64,000 bases of DNA, taken from Ascidia mentula (Eukaryota > Chordata > Ascidiacea > Phlebobranchia > Ascidiidae). This document shows positions 43,844 to 53,826 of the stretch, piece by piece (position 1 is the stretch's first letter; each line of letters opens with the position of its first letter). The notes beneath the pieces are model-generated. The model was not told the DNA's origin. It ran no database searches and was given only the letters and a program-made list of their open reading frames with translations. Both the position numbers and the translations under genes were made by a program. The DNA lies in the NCBI GenBank assembly GCA_947561715.1, contig OX387204.1, positions 3,973,001 to 4,037,000 on the forward strand, in the 5' to 3' direction.

Positions 43844-44715
43844 AATAATGCAAGCATTCGTATATCCTGTGACGTGACGCTTGAAAATTTCTGCCTTGCG
43901 GCAAAGGAAATGGCGTCATAAAAAACCGATGCGTTTTATCAATCAGGCCTAATGTATGACATATGAATACTTTGGCTTTCTCCTTCTGAAAATTTGTTGA
44001 CCCTTTAATCTGCAGAAACTCTTGCTACTGATGTACAGAAATGATCACATGATCCAACTAAACCGTTTTTTTTCTGGAAGACGACTCGGCAGTCAGCGAG
44101 CGACACAAAATCCTTTCCCGGGCTGTTGCAAACCGGGCGTCAGATAAATCTGTACGCAAGATGGGTTTCATTGCTAACCGACAGTCATCTTACGTATGCC
44201 AACTGTGCTATTACCTCCGGGTTGTATCAAAATCTAGAATCTCTCAGTGGTGATCATACAAATTTTTATCAAAATTTATTTGCGTAATATCGGTATCATC
44301 TGCAAACGTTTTCTCCACCCGTTTTCCTCTTATGTTCTGCGCGTTGTACTCTGTTTACAATAAAGGCATTCGCGAAGTCGCCTTCTTATTGCCCAATCTT
44401 AAAGACTGCTAAAATCAACTGGGGCACTTTTTTCCTTTGTTTATTAGCACTGATTTAGCAATGCTTCTAATTTTCCAAACGATTAACGGTTGTAGCACTA
44501 TTGGCAGGCAGACAGGGGGACAAGAGGTCACAAGCGGTATAAAATGTGCTAAGTATGCACACCATGGAAAATGAATTAAACAGGTATTTACAGATTGGTT
44601 GTTTTGTAAAATGGACGCAGGTAATATTGAAATATAGTATTAATGGCAGAGGTGAAACTTGTTATGTGTTTACTACTAGCAGTTTAGCAAGAAATACATT
44701 CTAGTGCATGGACTT
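43844..44715. other. Intergenic region upstream of the exon-3 fragment
   Basis: About 0.87 kb between the fragment and the gene H stop. No gene seen. Confidence 0.35.
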
Positions 44716-45668
44716 TCACGGTTCGCTGGCTTCGTTCTTGTTTTGTTTCGCGGCGCAGCAAATGCATCCACAGCAACAGCAGAAGAAGAACATGCAGATA
44801 TAGGCGATGAGGAGCAGGGCGAACGCGTACAGGTAAGTTCCCCGGTCGCAATAGTTTGTCGAAGTGATGTTACTCAACTCTGGTCGGTAGTTGCTGAACA
44901 CCCACACGCTGCCTGTCAGGTAATGGTAAATTTTAACACAGATGGAATTCATCTTCGGGGATTTGATGAAGATTCTTGTTCATTTCTATAGGCAGGTATA
45001 TTACTATTGTGAATCCCGTAGTTAAATTTTTAAAGCATTTCAATATTCACCGCATATGAACCAGGCAAATAAAAACAATGAACAGATCGACTGGAAGATA
45101 CGGAAGAACTTGTTTCCTTGTGTGTCCTCATCGTCACTGTTTCCACCTTGATCCGGGTTCAGGAGTTTATCGATGATAGCTGCACCCTTCATTGCCAAGA
45201 AGACGGATCCAGACACGATCATCCAAATAGGAATGAGACGCTGTACTGGGCAGTTGTTGAGATTGAGGGCACCTAAACATATATGTTTAGTTTTGGGCTG
45301 ATAACATGACAATTTTCACAACAAAATAAGATTGGTTTATACCTACGATGATCTGAGACAGCGGTATTGGCAGAAGCAAGAGCATCATTGGTATGCTGGC
45401 CTCTGAAACACAATAGTTTATATACAGTCACCACAACGTCAATGAATTCCAAACAAATACAATGGAACATCATGTTACTAGTGTTGTACACTGCCTGCCC
45501 GGATTTCTTCATATAGTCGTGTGGATTGGAGGATGTTCTTTGAGCATTTTTGAGTTGGTCCAGCCATGATCCATAAGCTGGTGGTGCTTCTGCTGATCTA
45601 ACGTGGCTTCCGTATCCTGGAGGATTTTCGGCATCCTTATCCACAGGTTGTGACTCAAGAGGCTCCAT
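44716..45668 (-). CDS. TMEM272-like four-pass membrane protein, gene H (4 exons)
   Basis: Exons in order: 45668-45479, 45402-45343, 45272-45051 and 44912-44716 (TGA); 222 residues. It is the close duplicate of gene G: MEPLESQPVDKDAENPP, two PPxY motifs (PPGY, PPAY), GSWLDQLKNAQRTSSNP, and TM1 ASIPMMLLLLPIPLSQIIVG. Exon 3 is 222 nt because of four extra codons (DQGG) in the acidic loop. Exon 4 has GSVWVFSNYRPEL, YCDRGTYLYAF and an even more Cys-rich TM4 (CCCCGCICC). Intron text next to the exons is also shared with gene G, so the duplication included whole genes. The start at MEP was chosen by comparison with gene G; an upstream in-frame ATG at 45686 exists. Confidence 0.88.
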
Positions 45669-47738
45669 ATCGCACGTCAAGCGCAAATGCTATTAAAATT
45701 CTAATTACCCTGCAATATTACGTACACGTTTAGTCAGAGATTTGAAACACCGCTCGTTTACTGGGTCTGTAGACCTTTTAACAATGGCGTAATTTTATCC
45801 TTGACGATAATTTATTTTGCATGTTCGCCTTGTTCTAAACCACAAACACTGACCTGTTCCTGTACCTGTGTGTTTAAGTTAAGTTACAAATAGGATTGCG
45901 TTACACTACAAACCAACGCTCCCCTTTGCAAATACTAGCCCTGTTGGTCCAAACAATTCGACCCAATGAGCGATGTAGGCTTTAGCTTGACATATACGTC
46001 AGAAAATCTTAACCTGGCATCTTTTCAGGTAGTCTAGTATTAATACAAACGCAAGGTCTTTCGTATGTCCATCACTAATAGCCGTCCATCGCTCTGGGAC
46101 ATGGGTATCAAATTTCTCTGTGGCAACAGCAGCTACATGGCAACGCCCGCTCAATCCGCATTACTGAACCTCGCGTTGTTTTCAAATGGCTTCGCCTTCT
46201 TTGCTCGTTGCCCAGTCGCCCTCCAGCTTCATGCATAATTGACTGGCACTACTGTAGAGTTGTGTTGCAATTGCAGCGAAACTAGTTTGCTGAACGTCCG
46301 TATGTCAGCCGTTCAGAAACAAAATGCACAAATCATGCTTGTAAGGGGCTTCCTCATTTTCCTGTTGGTTGAACTAATGACATGTCAAGCGAATGCGCGT
46401 ATTTAGATGACAGAGCTGTGCTGTTTGTTCACATTGCGTTGGTTTCAAGAGGAATTTGTTTAACAGCAACTTACACCCACACTCGTTTTAGGCTTTCATT
46501 TGACAACAATTTTTTTGACGATAGTTATTATACAGAGACAACGTTTGCACCTGCTGTTAGTTTTGTGCGATATTAACAACTATAGGCATTAATTGTCATG
46601 AACAAATATAAATCTTTTTGAAATTCGATTATTTTCTTACTGGACATTCACAAATGGCAATTGAATGCAGACATAAAATACTACTTCTAAAAATCACTGG
46701 CTTAAACAAAACGTTACAAAGGAGAGCTTTTATCTGCGGGCCCAACACAAATCACGCTTGTGGTTATGCATTTTTCGGCCTTATGATCACGCGTGACCTT
46801 TTAAAATAGATTACTGTAATGCTGCGAATAAAATGTGCGTGCTGAAACTGAAGAGCAGTCATAAGACAGCGATATTACATCGCACGTGCTTAAAAAGGCT
46901 TGCGCAACCGAAGTCTTTCAACATTGCTGTGACGGAACGTCAACAGACTTTTGTTCTCGGTGAAGCATGAAAGGAATAAGGCGCGCTCTACAAGAGCGGG
47001 GGCGTAACACAAACCATCGTTGCCTGACCTGTGACGCTAGTCACCTGACGGGATTGACCAATCACGTGCAACAAGCTCTCTGTGGCCTTAAATTCCATGA
47101 ATTTTTTTCCGGTGATTGGTAAAACATGACATACCAGCACACTCGACAAATAGTTACTTATCTAGATTTTCTGACCAAATTTTATTTGTTTTTTCGCGTC
47201 ACAGTGACATTTCGCGACATAGAATTGAATTATTGTAATTTTCATTGGTCTTTCTATACGTCATCAACACTTTCATCTCTATTGGTTTTTATTTAGTTTG
47301 CTTGGTTACTAAGTTATTTTCGTTTGCTTGAAACGGTTGCAGAACTTACTTTCTGATCCTTGAGGTACATTGAAACACGGTGTACACACTCATAGGGGTT
47401 GGGGTTGGATTCCGTATATTTTGTAGTTTGTACATGGGCACGAAGTGAATTCTTGATTTTGGCATGGCACACGCATAATTTATGTTTGGAACAGAATGCA
47501 ATCAAATGTCTTGCACATTTTGCTGCAGCACTTCTGTGTTTTTTGTACAACTGAGTGGAATACTGCTTTGAACATAATACAGTTGTGCAAAGTTTGGTAA
47601 CTAGTGCTGTATATATAGGTTACACAAGCGTTAACAAAGGTTGGCTTATTTACACGATTATAATTTTCATTTGTACAATATTGCACTAATATTGTTATTA
47701 TTATGACACCCCACCAGAAATAAATACTTAATATCCCA
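45669..47738. other. Intergenic region between genes H and I
   Basis: About 2 kb that should hold the gene H promoter. Short frames (46382-46576, 46618-46809 and 47314-47550) have no family motif or splice support. No repeat or RNA recognised. Confidence 0.4.
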
Positions 47739-48959
47739 TCAGGGCAGCACTTTGTTCAGACGTTTGCGAATGCTAATCCAACAACAACACCATATGCAGG
47801 AACAGGTACATGACAGAAAGCCTGTGATGAAATACACCAACAAAATGATGGTAAGAGCCAGATAGTAGGTCACGTGGTCGCAATAATGGTCATCGAAATG
47901 CTTTCCATGGGTGTTAGGACGGTAGATGCTGAACACCCACACATTACCTGTAAGAAGTAAATACACCAGTCAGGTAACAACATAGCCAATAAAATTGCAT
48001 GCAAAGCAGTAACGCCTTTAAAGAAAATTTGACGTTTTCAGCATGTCAGCCTATTTAAGTATATAACGTTAAAAGTGCCTTGCACAGTCCCTGCGAGGGG
48101 GTGCAGACGGCACGACTCACCAGGGGCCATACAAGTCCAAAGGGACACGTATGCAATTTGAACACACTTACATGTTCTCAAGGTTGTAAAGGTTTCAAAT
48201 ATATTGAAATACCTGACTAAACCACGTACCGGCTATAAACCAAGCAAACCAAAAACATCCAAGGACCAAGTGATTGGTACGATGACACCAATTTTTGTTA
48301 GTGGCCTCCGATGCCAGGTCCTTCTTGGTACATCGCTCTATAATGCTGTCCAACAGGTATATCACCTGCATAAGTGCAGCCAACGTCCCTGCCACTACCA
48401 ACCATATCGGAATGAACCTCTGAGCAGGACAGTTATAGATATTTATGGAGCCTGAAAAGAAATATGAAATGTTCATATTTTACGTCACTTGGCAGGTTTA
48501 TGAAACACTATTAGGTTGATTTCAACAAGAATTTGTAAAGTATCAAATTAATGCATTTTCTATCCTATAGGCTTAGACGCTGCTGACTATTACCAACCGA
48601 CATAACTTTAATATTAATAGGAAAGTATTGCTATCATTTCTCACCTATTGCGATCATTGTGACTGGAATAAACAACGTAACGCCCACCAAAATGATAACT
48701 CCAACTGCAAAAGAAGATATTGACAGGGTGTTATTGTTTTTATTATAGCATGACAACAAAATGATTAGTTACGCGTTCCGCAGATAATGTCGCAAAACTT
48801 CTGCATGAAGTCGCCCCCATCTTTTGCGGTGTCTCTTGCTTCTATAATTTTCCCGTACACGTCCTTGTAGGTTGGGGGAGATGACCCAAGAAGCGGGGCG
48901 CTGGCGGTAATGGCAGGGGCAGGGGCAGAGGGAGGGGGAGGGGGAGCACTGGTAGTCAT
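47739..48959 (-). CDS. TMEM272-like four-pass membrane protein, gene I (4 exons)
   Basis: Exons in order: 48959-48773, 48704-48645, 48451-48230 and 47947-47739 (TGA); 225 residues. The N-terminus is proline/alanine rich (MTTSAPPPPPSAPAPAI) with a PPxY motif (PPTY) and ends GGDFMQKFCDIICGTR, close to gene A's GRGDFLKN. Exon 2 (60 nt) encodes TM1 (LGVIILVGVTLFIPVTMIAIG). Exon 3 has YNCPAQRFIPIWLVVAG, a basic loop and TM3 (CFWFAWFIAG). Exon 4 has GNVWVFSIYRP, YCDHVTYYLALT, a Cys-rich TM4 (CTCSCIWCCC) and a basic tail (RKRLNKVLP). It appears to belong with gene A, which lies at the other end of the cluster on the opposite strand. Confidence 0.87.
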
Positions 48960-50282
48960 TTTGTCACAATCAAATATTTCTACAACAATTAAGAAAAATA
49001 TTTTTAGGGTTCTAAGTCCCGTCCTGGAAACTCAACTTTATTGTTTTCGCGTTGACGGATTGTGATTGTTGGTAAAAATATGGGATTTTTACATCCCGTA
49101 CGATTTCGATGCTTTTATTGGTGACTAATCTTACAATATCCTATATTGCGAAATTGTGCTAATAATAGTATTTGTTTCTTGTTGTTGCTGCTAGAAAATT
49201 ATCAATAACATTTTTGCAATAATTCGCAATCAAATCAACTTAAAAGTACCTAAAACATTTAAAAAGAAAAAAAAACAACATTAAATGTGTTTAATTTTAA
49301 CTACCGCTGCAGTTATTATCACTCTTATTCTATAATCACTTGCTTTTTTGCAAAAGCAACAACTAATAGCGCTTCCACGGTGCTTCTGCCCTGACGTTCT
49401 TTGCACAAGACGACTAAAATTTACAGCAATTGCTAAGAGGACAGAATTACGTGCACTGGCGGTCGGGATTTCCTGGATATCAATGCGCGCGTCCCGTGGC
49501 GTGATAGAATAGATGACATGAGGTTCCATTGCGGTTTGTTGAATTCTAAGCACACAAGCGTCAGTGATGGTTAGCTCCCAAGGTCAATGGATTTGATGGG
49601 AAAGGAAGCTGTCAGCATAAATACCACGCCCAATGACACACACATCACCAACGGTACGTTTGATTTGGCCGCACAGTTTTACTTGCCCACCGTTGACGAC
49701 TTTCTGAACATTTACATTGGACAATTTTCTATTTGTAAGCATTTTTGTACTTGTGCGAAGTTGCCGTTTGTTTTGCTGTTTATTTGTCTCCTTACAATAC
49801 ACACCTCCAGAGCTTACAAAAACATGGACATTTTTCTGGTGCCAGTGATCTTAAAAATACTACATGAATTATGTTTGCAACAATGAGTCTTGAATCATTA
49901 GGTCATCGTACAAAGCAACAGTATCTTGCTTGAAATTTGATCATACTTACTCGAATAACCGGTATTTCAATATTGCATGAGATTTTTTGTGTTTTTCTCC
50001 TTGTCACATATAGAGACTGGCGCACAAGAAGGCTTTTGAGCATTGGTTAACAACTAGGTAGAAAATAAAGTAAGGCGGCTTTTAAAGTTCGGCCAAACAA
50101 TTGTATGAATTATTGATAAAAAACAGTTTTATTGCCATTTTGGTAGCCAACCTGGCCAAAACTGTACATATTTTTCAATACATTTTGCTTCAGGAAATGG
50201 TACAGGTATTTGCTTAAACTACAGGCAAACGGCAAAATTTAATCCAGCAAAAGTTATAGTGCAGCTTTTATAATTGAAAACG
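48960..50282. other. Divergent region between gene I and the seven-pass gene
   Basis: Promoter region of gene I (-) and of the gene at 50283 (+). It holds one possible exon (49587-49734, listed separately). An acceptor-like TTATAGTGCAG ends at 50264 just before the next start codon. Confidence 0.4.
49587..49734 (+). CDS. Possible first exon of an unidentified gene
   Basis: ATG MDLMGKEAVSINTTPNDTHI continues to GQFSI and then meets a donor-like GTAAGC at 49735. It has three N-glycosylation-type sequons (NTT, NDT, NGT), as in an extracellular N-terminus. I could not find a second exon that joins it; the frame also runs on without a stop to 49886. Low confidence. Confidence 0.2.
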
Positions 50283-51281
50283 ATGGCATTTAACAACAGT
50301 GGCGGCAAAGGTCAAGAAATCTACACGTTTTCTGTTGAGTGGATTACAGTGGAAATCTTCAACGGTTTGTTCGCGGCAACTTCCCTTTACTTACTTCTTG
50401 TGTCGATTATTTACGAATACAAAACCCGACGAAGCACATTTGCCGCACCAAGCGCACGTATTCGACGCGTGAAGGTGATGATGGCCTTTGCGACGCCCGT
50501 TGCCTGCTTCCTGGTGCTTGGAGGATTTATTTGCACGCAGTTTGCAATGCTGGTGACGTTTTTCAGTGGCTTCAACGCTTGCACGGCATTCAGAGTTACT
50601 GGCATTTGGTGTTTGAATCTTGGACAGGCAGTAGTTTTCCTGATGCTTTGGCTGCGAATAAAGCTCTTTTACACGCACCGCATCATGCAGACTCTTCAAA
50701 CCGGTTGCGTGCGCGCCCTAAATCACGCGATTTTGGGACTCCTGGTTGTGAGCGCCGTGCAGCAGGCCGTGGTGTTTACCGTATCCGCTGAAGTCCAACC
50801 CATGCCTAATCATCTGTGCGTGCATGTTTCTATGTCGGTTACAAATATATATTTCAGTCTTGTGTTTATGGCGGTCACCAGTGTGATTTGTATTGTTATG
50901 CTTGGTCTCTTACTGGTTTGCCCCTTGTGGCGGAACCGACGTCAAGTGAGCGACAACACTCTGTTACGACTCAAGTCTGTGTTTTATCGCATGGTGGTGG
51001 TCACCATCCTCTGCATTTGTTCATTCGTCCTGGCACCCGCCGTTTCGGCCACGATACGCCACCGCAACATGGTTGTCTCTCACACGATATATTGCTTAGT
51101 ATTGCTCGCCAATATTGTATTTGTGACTTGTTCGTTTGCTGACTGGCGATGCCGTTTCTTTCCCTTCTATTATGCACCTATCAGAGGTTCCGTTAGGAGC
51201 CAAAATTCTTACGGACACAAGACCGTCGCAGCCACGGTCAGTACGATTTCCCAACCAAATGCATACGTCACTCGTCTGTAG
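50283..51281 (+). CDS. Seven-pass membrane protein, unknown family (single exon)
   Basis: Starts at ATG 50283 (MAFNNSGGKGQEIYTF); 332 residues in one exon. Seven hydrophobic segments are visible at about residues 21-45, 65-92, 103-125, 144-168, 183-213, 233-257 and 266-288. The N-terminus is short and contains one sequon (NNS). The loops facing the presumed cytosol are basic (YKTRRS, RIRRVK, WRNRRQ). The C-terminal tail is short and serine/threonine rich after DWRCRFFPFYY. The layout fits a G-protein-coupled receptor. The usual rhodopsin-family marks (DRY, NPxxY) are not seen, and I do not recognise the family. Being intronless among multi-exon neighbours is notable. An acceptor ending at 50264 suggests a spliced 5'UTR or trans-splicing. 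Confidence 0.8.
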   Translation: MAFNNSGGKGQEIYTFSVEWITVEIFNGLFAATSLYLLLVSIIYEYKTRRSTFAAPSARIRRVKVMMAFATPVACFLVLGGFICTQFAMLVTFFSGFNACTAFRVTGIWCLNLGQAVVFLMLWLRIKLFYTHRIMQTLQTGCVRALNHAILGLLVVSAVQQAVVFTVSAEVQPMPNHLCVHVSMSVTNIYFSLVFMAVTSVICIVMLGLLLVCPLWRNRRQVSDNTLLRLKSVFYRMVVVTILCICSFVLAPAVSATIRHRNMVVSHTIYCLVLLANIVFVTCSFADWRCRFFPFYYAPIRGSVRSQNSYGHKTVAATVSTISQPNAYVTRL

Positions 51282-51425
51282 AGTGAAAATTTTGCTTCTG
51301 TGTGTTGTTTTGCAAATAAATGTAGCTTATATTTTAACTTTGCTATGATATAGGCTAGGTAGCGAAGAATAGTTGCAATGCCTCTTAAGCCTTATAATCA
51401 ATGATAAGGGATTTGATAATATTTT

Positions 51426-51576
51426 AGCTAAATTCTATTAATTGGCACTCTTTTGTAAAAGACTGACTTTTGTAATGTAAACAAAGTACACTAGCTTTCG
51501 CGATTTCCCCTCGCTTCGTCAGGTGTTAACCTTTACACCTCTTTTACAAAAGAGTGCCAATCAATAGAATTTAGCT
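51426..51576. mobile_element. Foldback (palindromic) element of 151 bp
   Basis: Arms of 36 bp at 51426-51461 and 51541-51576 are inverted copies with about one mismatch (AGCTAAATTCTATTAATTGG against the complement of CCAATCAATAGAATTTAGCT). The 79-bp centre contains, on the - strand, CCTGACGAAGCGAGGGG then AAATCGCGAAAGCTAG. It lies about 145 bp after the seven-pass gene, possibly in its 3'UTR. Confidence 0.75.
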
Positions 51577-52446
51577 CGTACACATATAGCTGTTACGGCA
51601 CGTTTAATAATTTGATAATATTTTAGGACATTTTTATTGATTTTCGTTTACTTCTTGACACAACAAGCTTCTAAAATCTCAGTTACACTGATACTGTACC
51701 ATGTGATTATAGTAACCATACGCTAAGAGTACTTACCAAAATCTAACTTATAACTATCAGCCAAATTTAAAAATAGGCACGTTTTACTTTAAATGCTGAA
51801 AAATTGCTGACTGGCATAATTGTATTTTCTTAGACACTGCTATAGTCATGCACCAGATGAAACTAGTGTGATGAACGAAAATAATGTATACGACATTATA
51901 CTTTATCTGCCACTGCAGCGTTATTTTTAGTGCTGTGACGTATTTCTGAATGGGGTGGAGGGCATCACCGGTGGTTCGCAAATTGTTCGCGTCGACGCCC
52001 TGACGCGTCGTTCTGAGTTTCCAAGGAAATCAATTTAAAAACATTTTTTTTGGAAAAGTAAGGTGAATTTTTTCACCGATGTTGGGAGTCAGTGAGCGTC
52101 CTTCGAGGTCGGCGAAGCATTGCAAAAATGCATTGGTGAGTTGATTTCTATCAAGTGTCCAAAACAATACAACGAGTTTGGCGGTGTTTTCACTTTTTTG
52201 CAGGTTGGGTATTCGTAGTTGTGGACTTGGTTCAGCGAAAGTTGTTAATGTTGTAACACATTCTTGGTGTGGTTGCATTCAAAAAGTCTCGTCAGCGCAA
52301 GACATGACGATATGTGTGCTTCGGATATTTTTATTTAGTGCATGTTAGACTTATTTGTAAAAAATATAAATTTAAATATCACTGTTTAAAAAGTGTTTGT
52401 TATATTTTAGGTGCAAAAAATGGTGATTGTTTGTCTCTGAGGTAGG
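51577..52446. other. Upstream region of the single-pass protein gene
   Basis: Non-coding. An acceptor-like TTATATTTTAG near 52400-52410 lies 36 bp upstream of the next start codon with no obvious partner donor. No other feature recognised. Confidence 0.35.
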
Positions 52447-53826
52447 ATGTCTTCTGGCTTGGGTGAGATTATACTCACATCCACCTTCAAGTCGCGAATA
52501 TTGGCAACATCCAGCAACTACACAATTACTGGTGCTGTCGATGAAGACATGAACAACACTTTCTTGTTAGCAATCATATTGGTGCTCTGCATTGTTATAT
52601 TGATTCTTTTGCTATTTGGGGCATTATGTCTATGTTTTCATTTTGCAACACGTCGCAGGCGGTCATGGAAACAAAGAAGAGCGTTGAATACTTTACTGGT
52701 TACAAAATCAACATCTGTCACTGGATTAGACAATGATCAGCCAAATCTAAGACATGCACAAGTTCAGGTTGTTTTGGAAGGAGCCTCCCCCAAAAAAACG
52801 GTGGACAAGCAACTGCACATAAATGATTTTGAAAAGAATGGATGTACCCCTGTCAGCTCGGCACCAAAAAGGATTCTGCTCATGCAACAGAAGTTAATTA
52901 CAAGCACACCTACTGTTAAAACGGAATCCATGATTGTTGCTGGTAACAGCGGCACTCTTGTCACTTCTCCCCAATCAACTATTTATGACCAAGACCTCTC
53001 CACCTTTAAGAATGATATGGTTTCCCCATACACATGTTCCAGCACCTTTATTGATGCCCAGTACAAATCAGTCGTTGCAGTTAACGGCAGTGAAACAACG
53101 CAACCAAATTTCACTGTACAATCACCACTCACTAGTATCAATGCAACAGAGTGGGCAACTGGAAATGAAGATTTGTGTAAAACAGATGTCTGCGGGCCGA
53201 CTTCCAACATTGGTTATGGAACTGCCCACTCTGCACTATTGCAAGATAATTTGTCTTCCAAAGATACTTCATTGTCATACCCAAATACTCTCGGTAATGA
53301 TGAAAATACAGGTTTACTTTCAAATGATTGTTCATTTTTGGAGTCACCAAATTATGATGAAAGTCCAAATTCTAATGGTGTCACAACGTCACTGCCCTTA
53401 GATGCATATGGCCATCCACGGGCTTGGTTTGTTCCATTGGATGAGTTGTACCATGAGCCAATCAGACACTCATTTATTGATGTTTCCAGTCATGACATGA
53501 AAGCTTTTACCCAAGACGAATTCTCCAAAGACAAAGGAAAAATATGTACAAAGTCTGCACCTATTGTTGGCAAGGTGAAGGGAAAAAGAAAGTACAGTAA
53601 AGAAAACATGCAGTATGATGTGTTTGAAGACAGGGATGACAATGAGGATTTAAGTTCATCTTGGGGAGACAGTGGGATTCCCACTTCTCACAACAGAGTT
53701 CGAAGTTCAAACTCCAGCGATTCAGAGGGCAAAAAACTTAGTGCATGGGAACAGAGGGAGGATCGTCCTGTGCTGTTTCTTGAAGAACGAGGAGATAATG
53801 CAATAGCTGCAGAAATGGGTCACTAA
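52447..53826 (+). CDS. Single-pass membrane protein with long Ser-rich cytosolic tail (single exon)
   Basis: ATG at 52447; a TGA stands in frame nine bases upstream, so the start is firm. 459 residues. The N-terminal 36 residues carry sequons (NYT, NNT) but no clear signal peptide. One strong TM segment (about residues 37-67, TFLLAIILVLCIVILILLLF) is followed by a stop-transfer cluster RRRRSWKQRR, so the type III or Nout-Cin arrangement is likely. The tail of about 390 residues is Ser/Thr/Asn rich. Two tail pieces, GHPRAWFVPLDELYHEPIRH and SAWEQREDRPVLF, remind me of FAM171 (astroprincin) cytosolic tails. The large FAM171 ectodomain is absent, so this is only a suggestion. Function unknown. 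Confidence 0.8.
   Translation: MSSGLGEIILTSTFKSRILATSSNYTITGAVDEDMNNTFLLAIILVLCIVILILLLFGALCLCFHFATRRRRSWKQRRALNTLLVTKSTSVTGLDNDQPNLRHAQVQVVLEGASPKKTVDKQLHINDFEKNGCTPVSSAPKRILLMQQKLITSTPTVKTESMIVAGNSGTLVTSPQSTIYDQDLSTFKNDMVSPYTCSSTFIDAQYKSVVAVNGSETTQPNFTVQSPLTSINATEWATGNEDLCKTDVCGPTSNIGYGTAHSALLQDNLSSKDTSLSYPNTLGNDENTGLLSNDCSFLESPNYDESPNSNGVTTSLPLDAYGHPRAWFVPLDELYHEPIRHSFIDVSSHDMKAFTQDEFSKDKGKICTKSAPIVGKVKGKRKYSKENMQYDVFEDRDDNEDLSSSWGDSGIPTSHNRVRSSNSSDSEGKKLSAWEQREDRPVLFLEERGDNAIAAEMGH

Noticed and set aside
50339-50791. 150-residue open frame on the + strand
   Set aside because: Shadow of the seven-pass gene in another frame; it has no membrane segments or motif.
52934-53401. 155-residue open frame on the + strand
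   Set aside because: Alternative frame of the single-pass membrane protein gene.
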